Assembly (NCBI RefSeq): GCF_002909375.1
Contig: NZ_PPXD01000007.1
Coordinates: 62,001 to 126,000, forward strand
Direction of reading: 5' to 3'
Length of the DNA: 64,000 nucleotides
DNA from: Cryobacterium zongtaii
GTDB lineage: Bacteria > Actinomycetota > Actinomycetes > Actinomycetales > Microbacteriaceae
The first letter of the stretch is position 1. Every line of letters begins with the position of its first letter. Below are positions 48,218-58,057 of the stretch, piece by piece. The position numbers were made by a program, and so were the translations under genes. Below the pieces are notes generated by a model. The model was not told the DNA's origin. It did not search any database and saw only the letters and a program-made list of their open reading frames with translations.

Positions 48218-49239
48218 CAGGTCGTCGCCCCGGCGGTGGGCTCGCTCTGCGCGGTAGCCGGCGACTCGTACCGGGCGGCGCCGGCGGCTGCCCACTCGGC
48301 GACGGTCTGCCTGGCCAGGCCCGGATCCACCACGGTGACGACGCCGGACAGGCCGGCAACGAGCCGTTTGAGACCGTGGAAGTGCGACACCCGCACCTGC
48401 GCCCTGGAGCGTCCCTCGTCGTCGGCCGGTCCGTGCGGAACCGGCCCATAGTCGGCGAGGAGTTCCAGGGCCGCAGCCGGCAGTTCGATTGTGACGGTGA
48501 GGTCGTCGGCCGTGCCCTGGAACAGGGTGTCCGGCAGGAGGACGCCGTCATCGTGGGCGTCAGCTGGCACATCCGTCGAACGCAGGTTGCTCATCCGGTC
48601 GAGTCGGAAGGTGCGCATGGCCTCGCGCAGATGGCACCAGCCGCGCAGGTACCAATCGCTGTCGACCGATTCGATCCGCAACGGGTCGACACAGCGATGC
48701 TCATCGGTCCCCCGGGCATTGAGGTAGTCGAATTCCACCTGGGTACCCGCCCGCACGGCGGCCTGGATGACCGAAATGGCCACGTCGGCGTCGGTGCGGG
48801 ACACCGCGAGCTGGCTGGGAGCGCCCGTGGAGCTGCGGGTGAGCTTGGCCATCAGCGTGGCGATGGCGTCCCGGTCGCCGTTCTCGGGGAGGGCGGAGAG
48901 ATACTGCAGCCCGGCGATGAGCGCGGCTGCCTCTCGGGCCGAGAACCGCGGCGAATCGTCGATGGCTACCAGGTGGGTGAGGACGATGTTGTCGTTGGTT
49001 TCGAATTCGTCCCACTGGATGTCGAAGAGGTCGCCGTGCAGGTACTGCCGGGTCTCCCCAGGCACCCCCGACATGGCGATGAGGTTCACCGCATCCCGCA
49101 CCCGCTCGGGAGTGACCCCGAAGTGGTCGGCCACCGCGGTGACGCTCACTTTGTCGTGGTCCATCAGATACGGCACGAGGGACAGCAGGAAGGTGAGCTT
49201 GTCCGATGCTCCGAACGCGACGGGCTTGGCGGCGGTCAT
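48217..49239 (-). CDS. pafC: WYL-domain transcriptional regulator PafC
   Basis: A 340-residue regulator with an N-terminal helix-turn-helix (KVSVTAVADHFGVTPERVRDAV) quoted in part, and a WYL domain whose core reads DPLRIESVDSDWYLRGWCHLREAMRTFRL in pieces. The PafBC pair activates DNA-damage genes independently of LexA in mycobacteria. The ATG overlaps the pafB stop by four bases; an open frame further upstream is the antisense shadow of pafB. Confidence 0.92.
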   Translation of the reverse strand: MTAAKPVAFGASDKLTFLLSLVPYLMDHDKVSVTAVADHFGVTPERVRDAVNLIAMSGVPGETRQYLHGDLFDIQWDEFETNDNIVLTHLVAIDDSPRFSAREAAALIAGLQYLSALPENGDRDAIATLMAKLTRSSTGAPSQLAVSRTDADVAISVIQAAVRAGTQVEFDYLNARGTDEHRCVDPLRIESVDSDWYLRGWCHLREAMRTFRLDRMSNLRSTDVPADAHDDGVLLPDTLFQGTADDLTVTIELPAAALELLADYGPVPHGPADDEGRSRAQVRVSHFHGLKRLVAGLSGVVTVVDPGLARQTVAEWAAAGAARYESPATAQSEPTAGATT

Positions 49240-50276
49240 CGTGCGGCCTCCGGCCGGGGCAGTGGCGTCTCGATCAGTGGGGCGTGGCTGTCCCGCACCC
49301 GGCGGAGCCGTTCCAGGACGGCGTCGATCAGGGTGGGCGGGGACAGCACGTAGACCTCCGGTCCGTAGCCGGCCAGCTCGTCGGCGAGGATGTTGACGTC
49401 GGTGTAGTGCAGTTCGACGCTGTCCGCGGCGCTTCCGGGCTCGCCGCGCTTGCTCAGCCGCACCGCGGCATCCGAGCCGGGTTCGACGGTGATCAGTGCG
49501 ACCTGGGCCTGCCATAACGCGTCGAGTTCGGCGAGGGCCCGTTCGCCCTGACCGTCCTCGGCCGGCGCGATGGTGCGACCGGGCACGGTCACCACGGGGC
49601 CGACGATCCTGGCGAGCAGGAAGGTGCGGGTGGCGCCGGCATCCTGATCGGCGGCGTACAGGTGCCACCGGCCCTCGTGCAGCACCACGGCCAGCGGGGC
49701 GATGACCCGGCGGCGCGGCGCGCTCTCGCCCGGTTTGAGGTAGAGGAATGCGACGACCTGGCCGCGGTCCATGGCCTTGCCGAGGGGTTCGAAGGACGCC
49801 TCGCGGGCGCGCAGCGACGGTGCGTAACCGATCACGGGGTCGCTCGAGTCGATGCCGAGAGAGTTGAGCTTGGTGAGTGCGCGGCGGGATTCGGCGGAGA
49901 GGGACCCCTCCCGCCACACCGCGGCGGCGAGTTTGAGCAGCATGATCTCGTCGGGCGAGAAGACGATGTCTGCCGGCAGGTCGTAGAGCCCCTTGGGGAT
50001 GCGGTAACGCAGATGGTGGTTGCTGCCCGGGTCGTCGGGCGACTCGATGGTCTCGAGCGGGATGCCCAGTTCCCGGATGTCGTCCTTGTCGCGTTCGAAC
50101 TGCCGCTCGAGGCTGGCGTTGTCACCGCCGACCCGGAACCGTTGCCGGTAGCCCTGCACGGTCGAGAGGATGTCGGCCTTGGTCAGGCCGATCTGGGTGG
50201 CAATGAGCGCAAGGACCAGGCTGAAGAGGCGTTCCTCGACAGTGACCGGGTGCGGCTGTTCTGGGGTGGGCGACAC
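49236..50276 (-). CDS. pafB: WYL-domain transcriptional regulator PafB
   Basis: A 346-residue partner of PafC, with an N-terminal winged-helix region (TKADILSTVQGYRQRF) and a WYL domain (LAVVLHEGRWHLYAADQD). The pair forms a heterodimeric regulator of the mycobacterial type. TAGAAT lies seven bases before the GTG with no Shine-Dalgarno sequence, a leaderless start that would head the paf-tat operon. Confidence 0.92.
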   Translation of the reverse strand: MSPTPEQPHPVTVEERLFSLVLALIATQIGLTKADILSTVQGYRQRFRVGGDNASLERQFERDKDDIRELGIPLETIESPDDPGSNHHLRYRIPKGLYDLPADIVFSPDEIMLLKLAAAVWREGSLSAESRRALTKLNSLGIDSSDPVIGYAPSLRAREASFEPLGKAMDRGQVVAFLYLKPGESAPRRRVIAPLAVVLHEGRWHLYAADQDAGATRTFLLARIVGPVVTVPGRTIAPAEDGQGERALAELDALWQAQVALITVEPGSDAAVRLSKRGEPGSAADSVELHYTDVNILADELAGYGPEVYVLSPPTLIDAVLERLRRVRDSHAPLIETPLPRPEAAR

Positions 50277-50351
50277 GTACGCGATTCTATCGGTGGTGCA
50301 CTCAATGGTCGGCCCATCCCGCGGGGACCGCGGGATGGGCCGGGAAGCCGG

Positions 50352-51317
50352 TTAGTCGACGCCGAGGATGTCTACGACGAAGACCAGCGTGGAGCCGGCC
50401 GGGATGGTGTCGGTCGCCTGGTCGCCGTAAGCCTGGTCGGGCGGGAGGACGGCAACGATCTGGGAGCCGACGGTCTGGCCGATGAGAGCGTTGGCGAAGC
50501 CGGGGATCACGCCGCCCTCGGTGGTGGAACCGTCCGCGGCCACGAAAGCGGCCGGGGTTCCGGCGGCCCAGCTGGAGTCGAAGACCTCCTTGGAGTTCCA
50601 GACGACACCGGTGTAGTGCACGGTGACCGTGGACCCGTCGGTGACGGTCTCGCCGTCGCCCTTCTTGAGCACGCCGACCTTCAGCTCGGTGGGCGGCTCG
50701 GCCGAGGGAATCGTGATGCCGGGGGTGCCGTCATCCGCGAGGACCACGGCGGGCAGTCCGGCCACGGGCAGCTGGTCGGCGCCGTCGGCGCGGGTGAGGT
50801 ACGCCTTGACGACGTCGAGCACGAACACGAGCGAATCGTCCGCGGCGACGCCGATGTCTTCGTTGCCGCCGGCCGGACCGAAGGTGTCGGCCGCCGACGC
50901 GACAACGGCGACCCTGGAGCCCACCTGGGCACAGAGCAGACCGTCGGTCAGGCCGGTGAGGGTCTGGTCGTTGAGGACAAAGCTGGCCATGGTGGTGCCG
51001 TCGTACGAGCTCTGCTCAATGGCCTCACCCGTGGTGGCGTTGAAGACGCTGAGGTCGACCTGCACCTTTTGGCCTTCGGTGAGGCCGGGGCCGGTGCCGT
51101 CGATGATCTCGCTGCGCTGAGTGGTCTCGGTCTTCAGCGGGGTCGGGAAGTCGACGGTGGGGGACGAACCGAACTTGCCGGTCACCTCCACCAGCTTGGA
51201 CGCGTCGCCGGAGGACACCGGAGCCGTGCAGTCGGCATTGTCGGGGCCGGCGCTACAGGCGGTCAGGGTCGCGAGCACCAGGCCGGCGGTTGCGATAAGT
51301 GCGGGAACTTTACGCAC
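50352..51317 (-). CDS. FKBP-type peptidyl-prolyl isomerase lipoprotein
   Basis: A 321-residue secreted lipoprotein with signal peptide and lipobox (LATLTAC, Cys about residue 21). The C-terminal domain is a recognisable FKBP (VTVHYTGVVWNSKEVFDSS, VIPGFANALIGQTVGS, PPDQAYGDQ). The N-terminal half, with GQKVQVDLSVFNATTGEAIE and DDSLVFVLDVV, looks like a second, degenerate FKBP-like domain. Probable role: folding of exported proteins at the outer membrane face. It precedes trmI on the opposite side of a 106-base gap. Confidence 0.9.
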   Translation of the reverse strand: MRKVPALIATAGLVLATLTACSAGPDNADCTAPVSSGDASKLVEVTGKFGSSPTVDFPTPLKTETTQRSEIIDGTGPGLTEGQKVQVDLSVFNATTGEAIEQSSYDGTTMASFVLNDQTLTGLTDGLLCAQVGSRVAVVASAADTFGPAGGNEDIGVAADDSLVFVLDVVKAYLTRADGADQLPVAGLPAVVLADDGTPGITIPSAEPPTELKVGVLKKGDGETVTDGSTVTVHYTGVVWNSKEVFDSSWAAGTPAAFVAADGSTTEGGVIPGFANALIGQTVGSQIVAVLPPDQAYGDQATDTIPAGSTLVFVVDILGVD

Positions 51318-51423
51318 GGGTCCTCATTTCGATACGGGGAGGCGGCAGCATGATGCCGTCGAGTGACTTTCGGGGTGAATGCTGGCCGAAACCGCTGGTG
51401 CGGGCGGCAGGCCGAAGCCCATC

Positions 51424-52425
51424 CTATCCGGCGTCGAGGTCCCGAGCCTTGGAGAGCGCCGCGCCGTTCTCGGCGGTGCGGTTGCGCTTGCGCATCACCT
51501 TGGCGCTGACGGACCTCTCACCCAGGGCGCCCGGGGTCCACAGCTCGACGTCGGCGTCGCTGAAGTCGGTTTTTGAAGGGCGACGCTTGAGCTCGGGCAG
51601 GATCGTGTCCGGTGCGAGACGGCGGGCGGTGATGAGGAAACCGGTGTGACCGATCATCCGGTGGTCGGGGCGAACCGCGAGGCCTTCCACGTGCCAGCCG
51701 CGCACCATCGTCTCGTGTGAATCGGGGTTGGTGTAGTTGCCGGTGGCGCGGATGGCCTCCGCGACGCGGGACAGCTGGGTGACGGTGGCCACGTAGCAGA
51801 GCAGCACTCCCCCGGGCTTGAGCGCGTCGGAGACGACATCGATGCACTCCCACGGGGCGAGCATGTCGAGCACGACCCTGTCGACCGACTGGGCCGGCAT
51901 GGTCTCCGGCAGCGTGTCGGCGAGGTCGCCGAGCGTGATGGACCAGTTCTGCGGGTCGCTGCCGAGGAAGGTGGCGACGTTGGCGCGGGCCACGTCGGAG
52001 AATTCCTCCCGGCGTTCGAAGGAGGCCAGGGTGCCGGCCGGGCCGATGGCGCGGAGCAGCCAGAGGGACAGCGCCCCGGAGCCGACGCCGGCCTCGACCA
52101 CCGTGGCGCCGGGGAAGATGTCGGCCTGGGCGAGGATCTGGGCGGCATCCTTGGGGTAGATGATGGCCGCGCCGCGGGGCATGCTCATGACGAAGTCGAT
52201 GAGCAGCGGACGCAACGCGAGGTGTTCGACGCCCACGTTGTTGGTGACGACGGACGCGTCGGGCAGGCCGATGATGTCGTTGTGCTCGAGGATGCCCCGG
52301 TGGGTGTGGAACGTCTTGCCCGGTTCGAGGGTGATGGTGTTCAGCTTGCCCTTGGGGCCGGTGAGCTGCACTCTGTCGCCGGCGCGGAACGGACCGCTGT
52401 TCTGGATGACCTGGTTGTCGCTCAT
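51424..52425 (-). CDS. trmI: tRNA (adenine-58-N1)-methyltransferase
   Basis: A 333-residue SAM-dependent methyltransferase making m1A58 in tRNA. An N-terminal beta domain (GDRVQLTGPKGK, FHTHRGILEHNDIIG) precedes the Rossmann domain with motif I VVEAGVGSGALSLWLLRA and VVLDMLAPWE. In Actinobacteria it commonly neighbours proteasome or Paf genes. The ATG overlaps the upstream HAD gene stop by four bases; the long upstream open frame is an antisense artefact. Confidence 0.94.
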   Translation of the reverse strand: MSDNQVIQNSGPFRAGDRVQLTGPKGKLNTITLEPGKTFHTHRGILEHNDIIGLPDASVVTNNVGVEHLALRPLLIDFVMSMPRGAAIIYPKDAAQILAQADIFPGATVVEAGVGSGALSLWLLRAIGPAGTLASFERREEFSDVARANVATFLGSDPQNWSITLGDLADTLPETMPAQSVDRVVLDMLAPWECIDVVSDALKPGGVLLCYVATVTQLSRVAEAIRATGNYTNPDSHETMVRGWHVEGLAVRPDHRMIGHTGFLITARRLAPDTILPELKRRPSKTDFSDADVELWTPGALGERSVSAKVMRKRNRTAENGAALSKARDLDAG

Positions 52426-53153
52426 GCGCGTGTTGCGTCCTCGGTGTGGGTAACGGTGCGGGTGGATGGGGAAGATCGTCGGTTCAGGTAGAGCTTGGTC
52501 AGGGTCGCCAGTGAGCTGCCGGTCAGGCTCTGCACCAGCGTGTAGTGCTCGCTCTCCTCGAGGGGAACCATGTGCGGAACCGCAACGACGACGGCGCCGG
52601 AGGCGACGGCCGCTGCGACGCCGGGCAGGGAGTCCTCGATCGCGACGGAGTGCCTGGGGTCGACGCCGAGGATGCCCGCAGCGGTGAGGTAGGCCTCGGG
52701 GTGCGGCTTGCTCTGCTGCACCATGTCGCCGGAGACGATGGTGGCGAAGGCGTCGAAGCCGACGAGGTCGGCGATCTGGCGGGCCATCCTGTGTTCGGAC
52801 ATTGTCACCAGGGCCATCGGCATCCCGGCGCCGTGCAGCTCGGTGAGCAACTCGTGGGCCCCGGGGCGCCACGGGATGCCGGCGGAACCGAGCTGCTCCT
52901 GAACCCGGGTGGTGAGCACCTCGACGATGGCCGCAGCGGCGAGGTTCACCCCGCGGTTCTGCAGGATGGCGGCGGAGCCGAGCAGGCCGGAGCCCACCAG
53001 GAGCATGGCGTCTGCGTGCGTCCAGACGCCGCCGAAGGACTCCACGAGCTCGTGTTCGGCTCGCATCCAGTACGGTTCGGTGTCGACCAGGGTGCCGTCC
53101 ATGTCCCAGAGAACGGCGGCGGGTGGGGACGAGAATGCGGGGATCAGTGTCAC
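52422..53153 (-). CDS. HAD-superfamily phosphatase
   Basis: A 243-residue haloacid dehalogenase-like hydrolase. Motif I is LWDMDGTLVDTEPYW with both catalytic aspartates, motif II threonine is in ALVTMSEHR, the lysine is in QSKPHPEAYL and motif IV is in SVAIEDSLPGV. It resembles beta-phosphoglucomutase or phosphoglycolate-phosphatase types; substrate unknown. GTG 53153 has TAAACT eight bases upstream, a leaderless pattern. It is divergent from the second PAC2 gene and coupled to trmI. Confidence 0.9.
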   Translation of the reverse strand: MTLIPAFSSPPAAVLWDMDGTLVDTEPYWMRAEHELVESFGGVWTHADAMLLVGSGLLGSAAILQNRGVNLAAAAIVEVLTTRVQEQLGSAGIPWRPGAHELLTELHGAGMPMALVTMSEHRMARQIADLVGFDAFATIVSGDMVQQSKPHPEAYLTAAGILGVDPRHSVAIEDSLPGVAAAVASGAVVVAVPHMVPLEESEHYTLVQSLTGSSLATLTKLYLNRRSSPSTRTVTHTEDATRA

Positions 53154-53236
53154 GGGGTTCAAGTTTAGGGGGCACGGCCTATCCTTGAAGGAGGCCACCC
53201 AGTCGTGGTGGCCGGAATACACGAGGTTTCACTCAA

Positions 53237-54178
53237 GTGACAGACGGCAATGGGTTCCTCAGCGGACGTCTCCTGGTGGTCGCCTTCGAAGGGTGGAACG
53301 ATGCGGGTGAAGCCGCAACGGGCGCCGTCAGCACGCTGAAAGAGCTCCTCGATGTCGAAGAGGTCAAGCGGATCGACCCCGAACTCTACTTCGACTACCA
53401 GTTCAACCGCCCCAGCATCTCCACCAATGAGGACGGCCACCGGGTCATCGAGTGGCCGAGTGCGGTCATGTACGGTCCCGTCGTTCCCGGGGCCAGCGGG
53501 GTTCCGTTGGCCGAAGACGCCCAGCTCAAGGTCAGCGGCACCAACGCCGGAAACATCTACCTGCTGGTCGGAACGGAGCCCTCGCGCAGCTGGAAGAGCT
53601 TCACGGCGGAGATCCTGGACTCCGTGCTCGCCGCGGATGTGAGCGGGATCGTTTTCCTCGGCGCGATGCTGGCGGACGTGCCGCACACCCGGCCGATCTC
53701 GATCTTCGTCTCGAGCGACAATCCCGAGGTGCGTGCCGAGTTGCAGATCGAGCGCAGCAGCTACGAGGGGCCCGTGGGCATCCTCAGCGTGCTGGCCTCG
53801 GCGGCCGAGACCGTGGGTATCCCGAGCCTGTCGATCTGGGCATCCGTGCCGCACTACGTGCACAACGCTCCGTCGCCCAAGGCCATGCTCGCCCTGATCG
53901 ACAAGCTCGAGGAGATCATCGACGTTGTGATCCCCCGCGGCGACCTGGTTACCGACGCCTCCGAGTGGGAGACGGGCATCGACGCCCTCGCCGCCGAGGA
54001 CGAGGAGATGGCAGCGTACATCGGTCAGCTCGAGCAGGCCAGGGACACCGTCGACTCACCGGAGGCCAGCGGAGAGGCGATCGCCCAGGAGTTCGAGAAG
54101 TACCTGCGCAAACGCGGAGACGGCGGCCGGGACGGCTGGGCCGACGGCCGTCAGGGCCCGGAGCCCCGCCAGCCCTAA
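53237..54178 (+). CDS. PAC2-family protein (proteasome assembly chaperone-like), copy 2
   Basis: A 313-residue PAC2 protein with LLVVAFEGWNDAGEAATGA at about residue 12 and a mid-protein VFLGAMLADVPHTRPISIF. A charged C-terminal tail includes EAIAQEFEKYLRKRG. It is more similar to the common actinobacterial PAC2 protein than copy 1 (4851-5774). It is divergent from the HAD gene and convergent with mshC. The GTG start lies after a leader that contains GGAG well upstream. Confidence 0.88.
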   Translation: MTDGNGFLSGRLLVVAFEGWNDAGEAATGAVSTLKELLDVEEVKRIDPELYFDYQFNRPSISTNEDGHRVIEWPSAVMYGPVVPGASGVPLAEDAQLKVSGTNAGNIYLLVGTEPSRSWKSFTAEILDSVLAADVSGIVFLGAMLADVPHTRPISIFVSSDNPEVRAELQIERSSYEGPVGILSVLASAAETVGIPSLSIWASVPHYVHNAPSPKAMLALIDKLEEIIDVVIPRGDLVTDASEWETGIDALAAEDEEMAAYIGQLEQARDTVDSPEASGEAIAQEFEKYLRKRGDGGRDGWADGRQGPEPRQP

Positions 54179-54198
54179 GGTGGACCAGCCAGGGTGGG

Positions 54199-55488
54199 CT
54201 AGAGCTTGACGCCCAGGAGCGCGTCGATCGCCGCGGCGACGAGGGCACGGTCGTCCACGCCGGCCGCCACAGCAGCGTCCACAGCGTCCAGGGCACCCCG
54301 GGTGTCGAGATCGTCGACCAGCGCGGCGCGCATCCGCTCGACAACCGCCGCAGCGCTCTCGAACGCCGAGACTGCAGCGCCGGCCGCGGAGTCAACGGGG
54401 TCGACGGGGCCGAAGGCCGACGTCCACGCCGCCAGGCGAGCCTCTGCATCAACCAGCTGCTGCGCGGTCCACTCCCAGTCGGTGCGGTAGTGCTGAGCGA
54501 GCAGGGCCAGGCGGATGGCGCGTGGGTCGGTGCCGCCGGCCCGAAGGCGGGAGACGAGAACCAGGTTGCCCAGCGACTTGCTCATCTTCTCGCCCTGGTA
54601 GGCGACCATGCCGGTGTGGCTGTACACCTGGGCCAGCGGATGCCCGGACAGCGCGGCGGCGTGGCCGGCGCTCATGTCGTGGTGCGGGAAGATCAGGTCG
54701 CTCCCGCCGCCCTGCACGGTGAAGTCGGTGCCGAGCTCGGCGAGGGCGATGACCGAACACTCGATGTGCCAGCCGGGGCGGCCGGCCCCCACGGGTGACT
54801 CCCAGGAGGGCTCTCCCGCGCGGGCGGCGCGCCAGAGCAGCGGGTCGAGCCTGTCGCGCTTTCCGGCCCGGTCGGGGTCTCCGCCGCGCTCGGCGAACAG
54901 GGTGAGCATGGTGCTCTGATCGAGGTTGCTCTCCTCGCCGAGGGCCCACGGCGCCTGGCGCTCGGCCGCCCGGATGTCGAAGTACAGGTCGGCGCCGGGT
55001 CCGTCGGGCGTGGGCAGCGCATCCGGTGTCGGCACCTTGTAGGCCAGCGCGGACTGGCGCAGTGCCAGCACCGCGGCGCTGATGTCGTCGATGACGTCGG
55101 TCACGGCCACAAAATCGTCGGGCGGGATGATGCCCAGGGACTCCATATCGGCCCGGAACAGGTCGGTCTGCTCCACGGCGAGGTCACGCCAGTCGACGCC
55201 GGTCGCGGTGGCACGTTCCAGCAGCGGGTCGTCGACGTCGGTCACGTTCTGGGCGTAGTGCACCCGGTAACCGCCGTCACGCCACACCCGCTGCAGCGTG
55301 TCGAAGGCGAGGTAGGTGGCCGCGTGGCCGAGGTGGGTGGCGTCGTAGGGCGTGATGCCGCAGACGTACAGCCTGGCCACGTCGGTCGGTTTGGCTTCGA
55401 CGATCGAGTCCGTCGCGGTGTCGTGCAGGCGCGGGGCCTGTGAGAGTCCCGGAATCGACGGGATGACGGGGTGTGACCAGGCGCGCAT
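54199..55488 (-). CDS. mshC: Cysteine:1D-myo-inosityl 2-amino-2-deoxy-alpha-D-glucopyranoside ligase
   Basis: A 429-residue mycothiol biosynthesis ligase derived from cysteinyl-tRNA synthetase. The zinc/active-site segment [20 protein letters not shown] includes the HIGH-like HLGH, and [10 protein letters not shown] is the KMSKS loop. The protein lacks the tRNA-binding C-terminus of CysS, and its N-terminus [11 protein letters not shown] is typical of MshC. TAGGCT lies six bases before the ATG. Its presence implies mycothiol as main thiol, consistent with the SigR-like promoter at rbpA. Confidence 0.94.
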   Translation of the reverse strand: MRAWSHPVIPSIPGLSQAPRLHDTATDSIVEAKPTDVARLYVCGITPYDATHLGHAATYLAFDTLQRVWRDGGYRVHYAQNVTDVDDPLLERATATGVDWRDLAVEQTDLFRADMESLGIIPPDDFVAVTDVIDDISAAVLALRQSALAYKVPTPDALPTPDGPGADLYFDIRAAERQAPWALGEESNLDQSTMLTLFAERGGDPDRAGKRDRLDPLLWRAARAGEPSWESPVGAGRPGWHIECSVIALAELGTDFTVQGGGSDLIFPHHDMSAGHAAALSGHPLAQVYSHTGMVAYQGEKMSKSLGNLVLVSRLRAGGTDPRAIRLALLAQHYRTDWEWTAQQLVDAEARLAAWTSAFGPVDPVDSAAGAAVSAFESAAAVVERMRAALVDDLDTRGALDAVDAAVAAGVDDRALVAAAIDALLGVKL

Positions 55489-55501
55489 ACTTCCAGCCTA
55501 A

Positions 55502-56356
55502 CTACGCCGTGATGGTGTTCGTGCCCAGCAGGATCATCACGACGATGCCCAGCGCAATGCGGTAGACCACGAACGGCATGAAACTGCGCTTGGAGATGTA
55601 GTTCATGAAGAAGCCGATTACGAACAGCGCCACGACGAACGCCACGACGGTGGCGACGAGGGTTTCCAGCGGGCCGAACAGTTCGGGCGTGCAGTTCGCG
55701 GCGGCCACGACGCAGGGTTCCTTGATGGACTTGTAGACCTGGTAGAAGCCACTGCCGAGAACGGCGGGGATCGCGAGCAGGAACGCGTATCGGGCGGCGG
55801 CGGCCCGCTCGTAGCCGAGGAACAGGCCGGCCGTGATGGTGCCGCCGGAACGCGAGACCCCGGGGATGAGCGCCAGCGCCTGGGCGAAACCGAAGATGAC
55901 GCCGTGCCCGACGGTGAGGTCGTCCAGTTTGCGGCGCTTGGCACCGACATAGTCGGCGACACCCAGGAGCACGCCGAACGCGATGAGCATGATCGCGGTG
56001 ACCCATAGGTTGCGCAGGCTGGTTTCGATCTGGTCCTGGAAGAGCAGGCCCAGGATGACGATGGGCAGGGTGCCGAGGATGATCAGCCAGCCCATCCGGG
56101 CATCCGCGTCGCTGCGCGGTACCTTGCCGACCAGGGACTTCGCCCATTGGCCGATAATGCGCACGATGTCGCGCCAGAAGAAGATCACCACGGCCGCCTC
56201 GGTGCCGATCTGGGTGATCGCCGTGAACCGGGCGCCGGGGTCCTCACCGGTGCCGAGGAACTGACCCACGATGCTGATGTGGGCGCTGGAGGAGACCGGC
56301 AGGAATTCGGTCAAGCCCTGGACCAGGCCCAGGATGACCGCGTTGAGGAAGTCCAC
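55502..56356 (-). CDS. uppP: Undecaprenyl-diphosphatase
   Basis: A 284-residue membrane enzyme (BacA/UppP) that recycles the lipid carrier for peptidoglycan. The glutamate-rich motif is in [17 protein letters not shown] (residues about 11-27) and the second motif is PGVSRSGGT. About seven to eight membrane segments are visible. The GTG start begins the conserved N-terminus DFLNAVILG. It lies 13 bases upstream of the mshC start region on the same strand. Confidence 0.95.
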   Translation of the reverse strand: MDFLNAVILGLVQGLTEFLPVSSSAHISIVGQFLGTGEDPGARFTAITQIGTEAAVVIFFWRDIVRIIGQWAKSLVGKVPRSDADARMGWLIILGTLPIVILGLLFQDQIETSLRNLWVTAIMLIAFGVLLGVADYVGAKRRKLDDLTVGHGVIFGFAQALALIPGVSRSGGTITAGLFLGYERAAAARYAFLLAIPAVLGSGFYQVYKSIKEPCVVAAANCTPELFGPLETLVATVVAFVVALFVIGFFMNYISKRSFMPFVVYRIALGIVVMILLGTNTITA

Positions 56357-56407
56357 GTGATACTCGTTTCGCTTGTGCGGTGTGCTGGCCGCTAGCGCTT
56401 CAGCGGG

Positions 56408-57733
56408 CTAGTACGTCGTCAGCAGATCGGTCAAAACCGTCCTGCCAAACACTAATGCGTCCAGTGGCACACGCTCATCAACGCCGTGGAACAGCGCCGG
56501 AAAATCCAAATCGGCTGGGAGTTTCAGCGGGGCGAAGCCGTATCCTTTGATGCCCAGTTTGCTCAACGCCTTGTTGTCGGTGCCGGCAGGCATGAGGTAC
56601 GGGAGCACCGGAGCGCCCGGGTCGTGGGTGCCGAGGGTCTGGACGATCCGGTCGATCAGCGGGCCGGCGAACTCGGTCTCCAGCCCCACGTCCTGGTGCA
56701 TCACCACGATTTCGATGTCCGGGCCGACCAGCTCGGCCAGTTCGGCCAGCACGGCGTCTTCCTCGCCGGGCAGGGAACGCACGTCGATGAGGGCCTCGGC
56801 GCGATCGGGGATGACATTGTGCTTGTAGCCGGCTTGCAACACCGTCGGGTTCATGGTGGTGCGCAGGCTCGCCTGGATGAATCCGGATGCTGTGCCCGTC
56901 GCCAGGGCCAGCTCGTCCGGACCCATGGACTGCGGCTCCACACCGAGGATCCGGGCGATCTCCGAAAGCAACTGCCGGGTGGTGTTCGTCAGGCGGATCG
57001 GCCACTGCCGCCGCCCCACCTTGGCGACGGCCTCGGCGAGCCGGGTGATGGCGTTGTCCGTGACCAGCCGGGAACCGTGGCCGGCCGGGCCGTGCGCCAC
57101 GAGCTTGAGCCAGATGAGAGCCTTCTCACCGGTTTGGAGCAGGTAGGCCCGCTGGCCGCCGATGCTGATCGAGTAGCCGCCGACCTCGCTGATGGCCTCG
57201 GTCGCTCCCGCGAACAGGTCCGGGCGGGTGTCGACGAGGTGGTGCGAGCCGTACACTCCCCCGGCCTCCTCATCGGCGAAGAACGCGATGACGAGGTCCC
57301 GCTCTGGCTGGCCACCCTGGTCGAGCACATCCGTGAGGGACGCCAGGATCATTGCGTCCATGTTCTTCATGTCGACGGCGCCGCGCCCCCACAGCATGCC
57401 GTCCTTGATCTCGCCGCCGAACGGATCCACCGACCAGTTCGCCGGGTCGGCGGGCACCACATCGAGGTGGCCGTGTACGACCAGTGCGCCCTTGCTGCGG
57501 TCGCGGCCGGGTACCCGGGCGACCACGCTGGTGCGACCCGGCTCCGAATCGAACAGCTCCGGCGCCAGGCCAAGGGCGCGCAGCTTCTCGGCGACGTACT
57601 CCGCGGCATCCGTCTCGCCGTTGGAGCGCCCCTCGCCATAGTTCGTCGTGTCGAACCTGATGAGGTCGCGGGCGATCTCGGTGGTGAGGTCGAGAGCATT
57701 GGCCGAAGCGGGGCTGGTGGCGGGGGCTGTCAT
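56408..57733 (-). CDS. M20-family metallopeptidase
   Basis: A 441-residue di-zinc hydrolase of the M20/ArgE-DapE group. Metal and catalytic motifs are LVVHGHLDVVPAD, WGRGAVDMKN and FFADEEAGG, and the dimer domain carries HGPAGHGSR. The C-terminal histidine lies in the ALFHGVDERVPL region. The specific substrate is unknown. ATG 57733 is preceded at seven bases by TAGCGT, giving a leaderless start. Confidence 0.9.
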   Translation of the reverse strand: MTAPATSPASANALDLTTEIARDLIRFDTTNYGEGRSNGETDAAEYVAEKLRALGLAPELFDSEPGRTSVVARVPGRDRSKGALVVHGHLDVVPADPANWSVDPFGGEIKDGMLWGRGAVDMKNMDAMILASLTDVLDQGGQPERDLVIAFFADEEAGGVYGSHHLVDTRPDLFAGATEAISEVGGYSISIGGQRAYLLQTGEKALIWLKLVAHGPAGHGSRLVTDNAITRLAEAVAKVGRRQWPIRLTNTTRQLLSEIARILGVEPQSMGPDELALATGTASGFIQASLRTTMNPTVLQAGYKHNVIPDRAEALIDVRSLPGEEDAVLAELAELVGPDIEIVVMHQDVGLETEFAGPLIDRIVQTLGTHDPGAPVLPYLMPAGTDNKALSKLGIKGYGFAPLKLPADLDFPALFHGVDERVPLDALVFGRTVLTDLLTTY

Positions 57734-57838
57734 GCAGTTCACGCTACCGGGCGTGGAACCCACCGGTGTCCGGAAGTGGTTTGGATCCGTGCTAAGTTAT
57801 TCCCCGGCAGCAAAACATAACTGCGGCCAAAACATCCA

Positions 57839-57923
57839 GTCCGGGTGGCGGAAATGGCAGACGCGCTAGCTTGAGGTGCTAGTGCCCGTATAGGGCGTGG
57901 GGGTTCAAGTCCCCCCTCGGACA
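57839..57923 (+). tRNA. tRNA-Leu (anticodon GAG)
   Basis: The acceptor stem GTCCGGG pairs with CTCGGAC (one G-U). The D arm starts GCGG, and the anticodon stem CTAGC/GCTAG encloses TTGAGGT, giving anticodon GAG. A long variable arm (class II) and a T arm GGGGG-TTCAAGT-CCCCC follow. The discriminator is A and CCA is not encoded. A strong hairpin lies 53 bases downstream. Confidence 0.95.
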
Positions 57924-57975
57924 CGGAGATTGTTGGTAAGACAACGATCAACGGGAACTGGTTGAGACAGTTCAC

Positions 57976-57999
57976 GGGCCGGATCTTAGGATCCGGCCC
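57976..57999 (+). terminator. Terminator hairpin after tRNA-Leu
   Basis: GGGCCGGATC and GATCCGGCCC form a perfect 10-base stem with loop TTAG. An outer GAGACA/TGTCTC pairing can extend it. Confidence 0.7.
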
Positions 58000-58057
58000 T
58001 GTCTCGTTAACGCGCGTCAACAGGTTCTCCAGGGTGCCCCGGTAAAGGTTGACTGGA

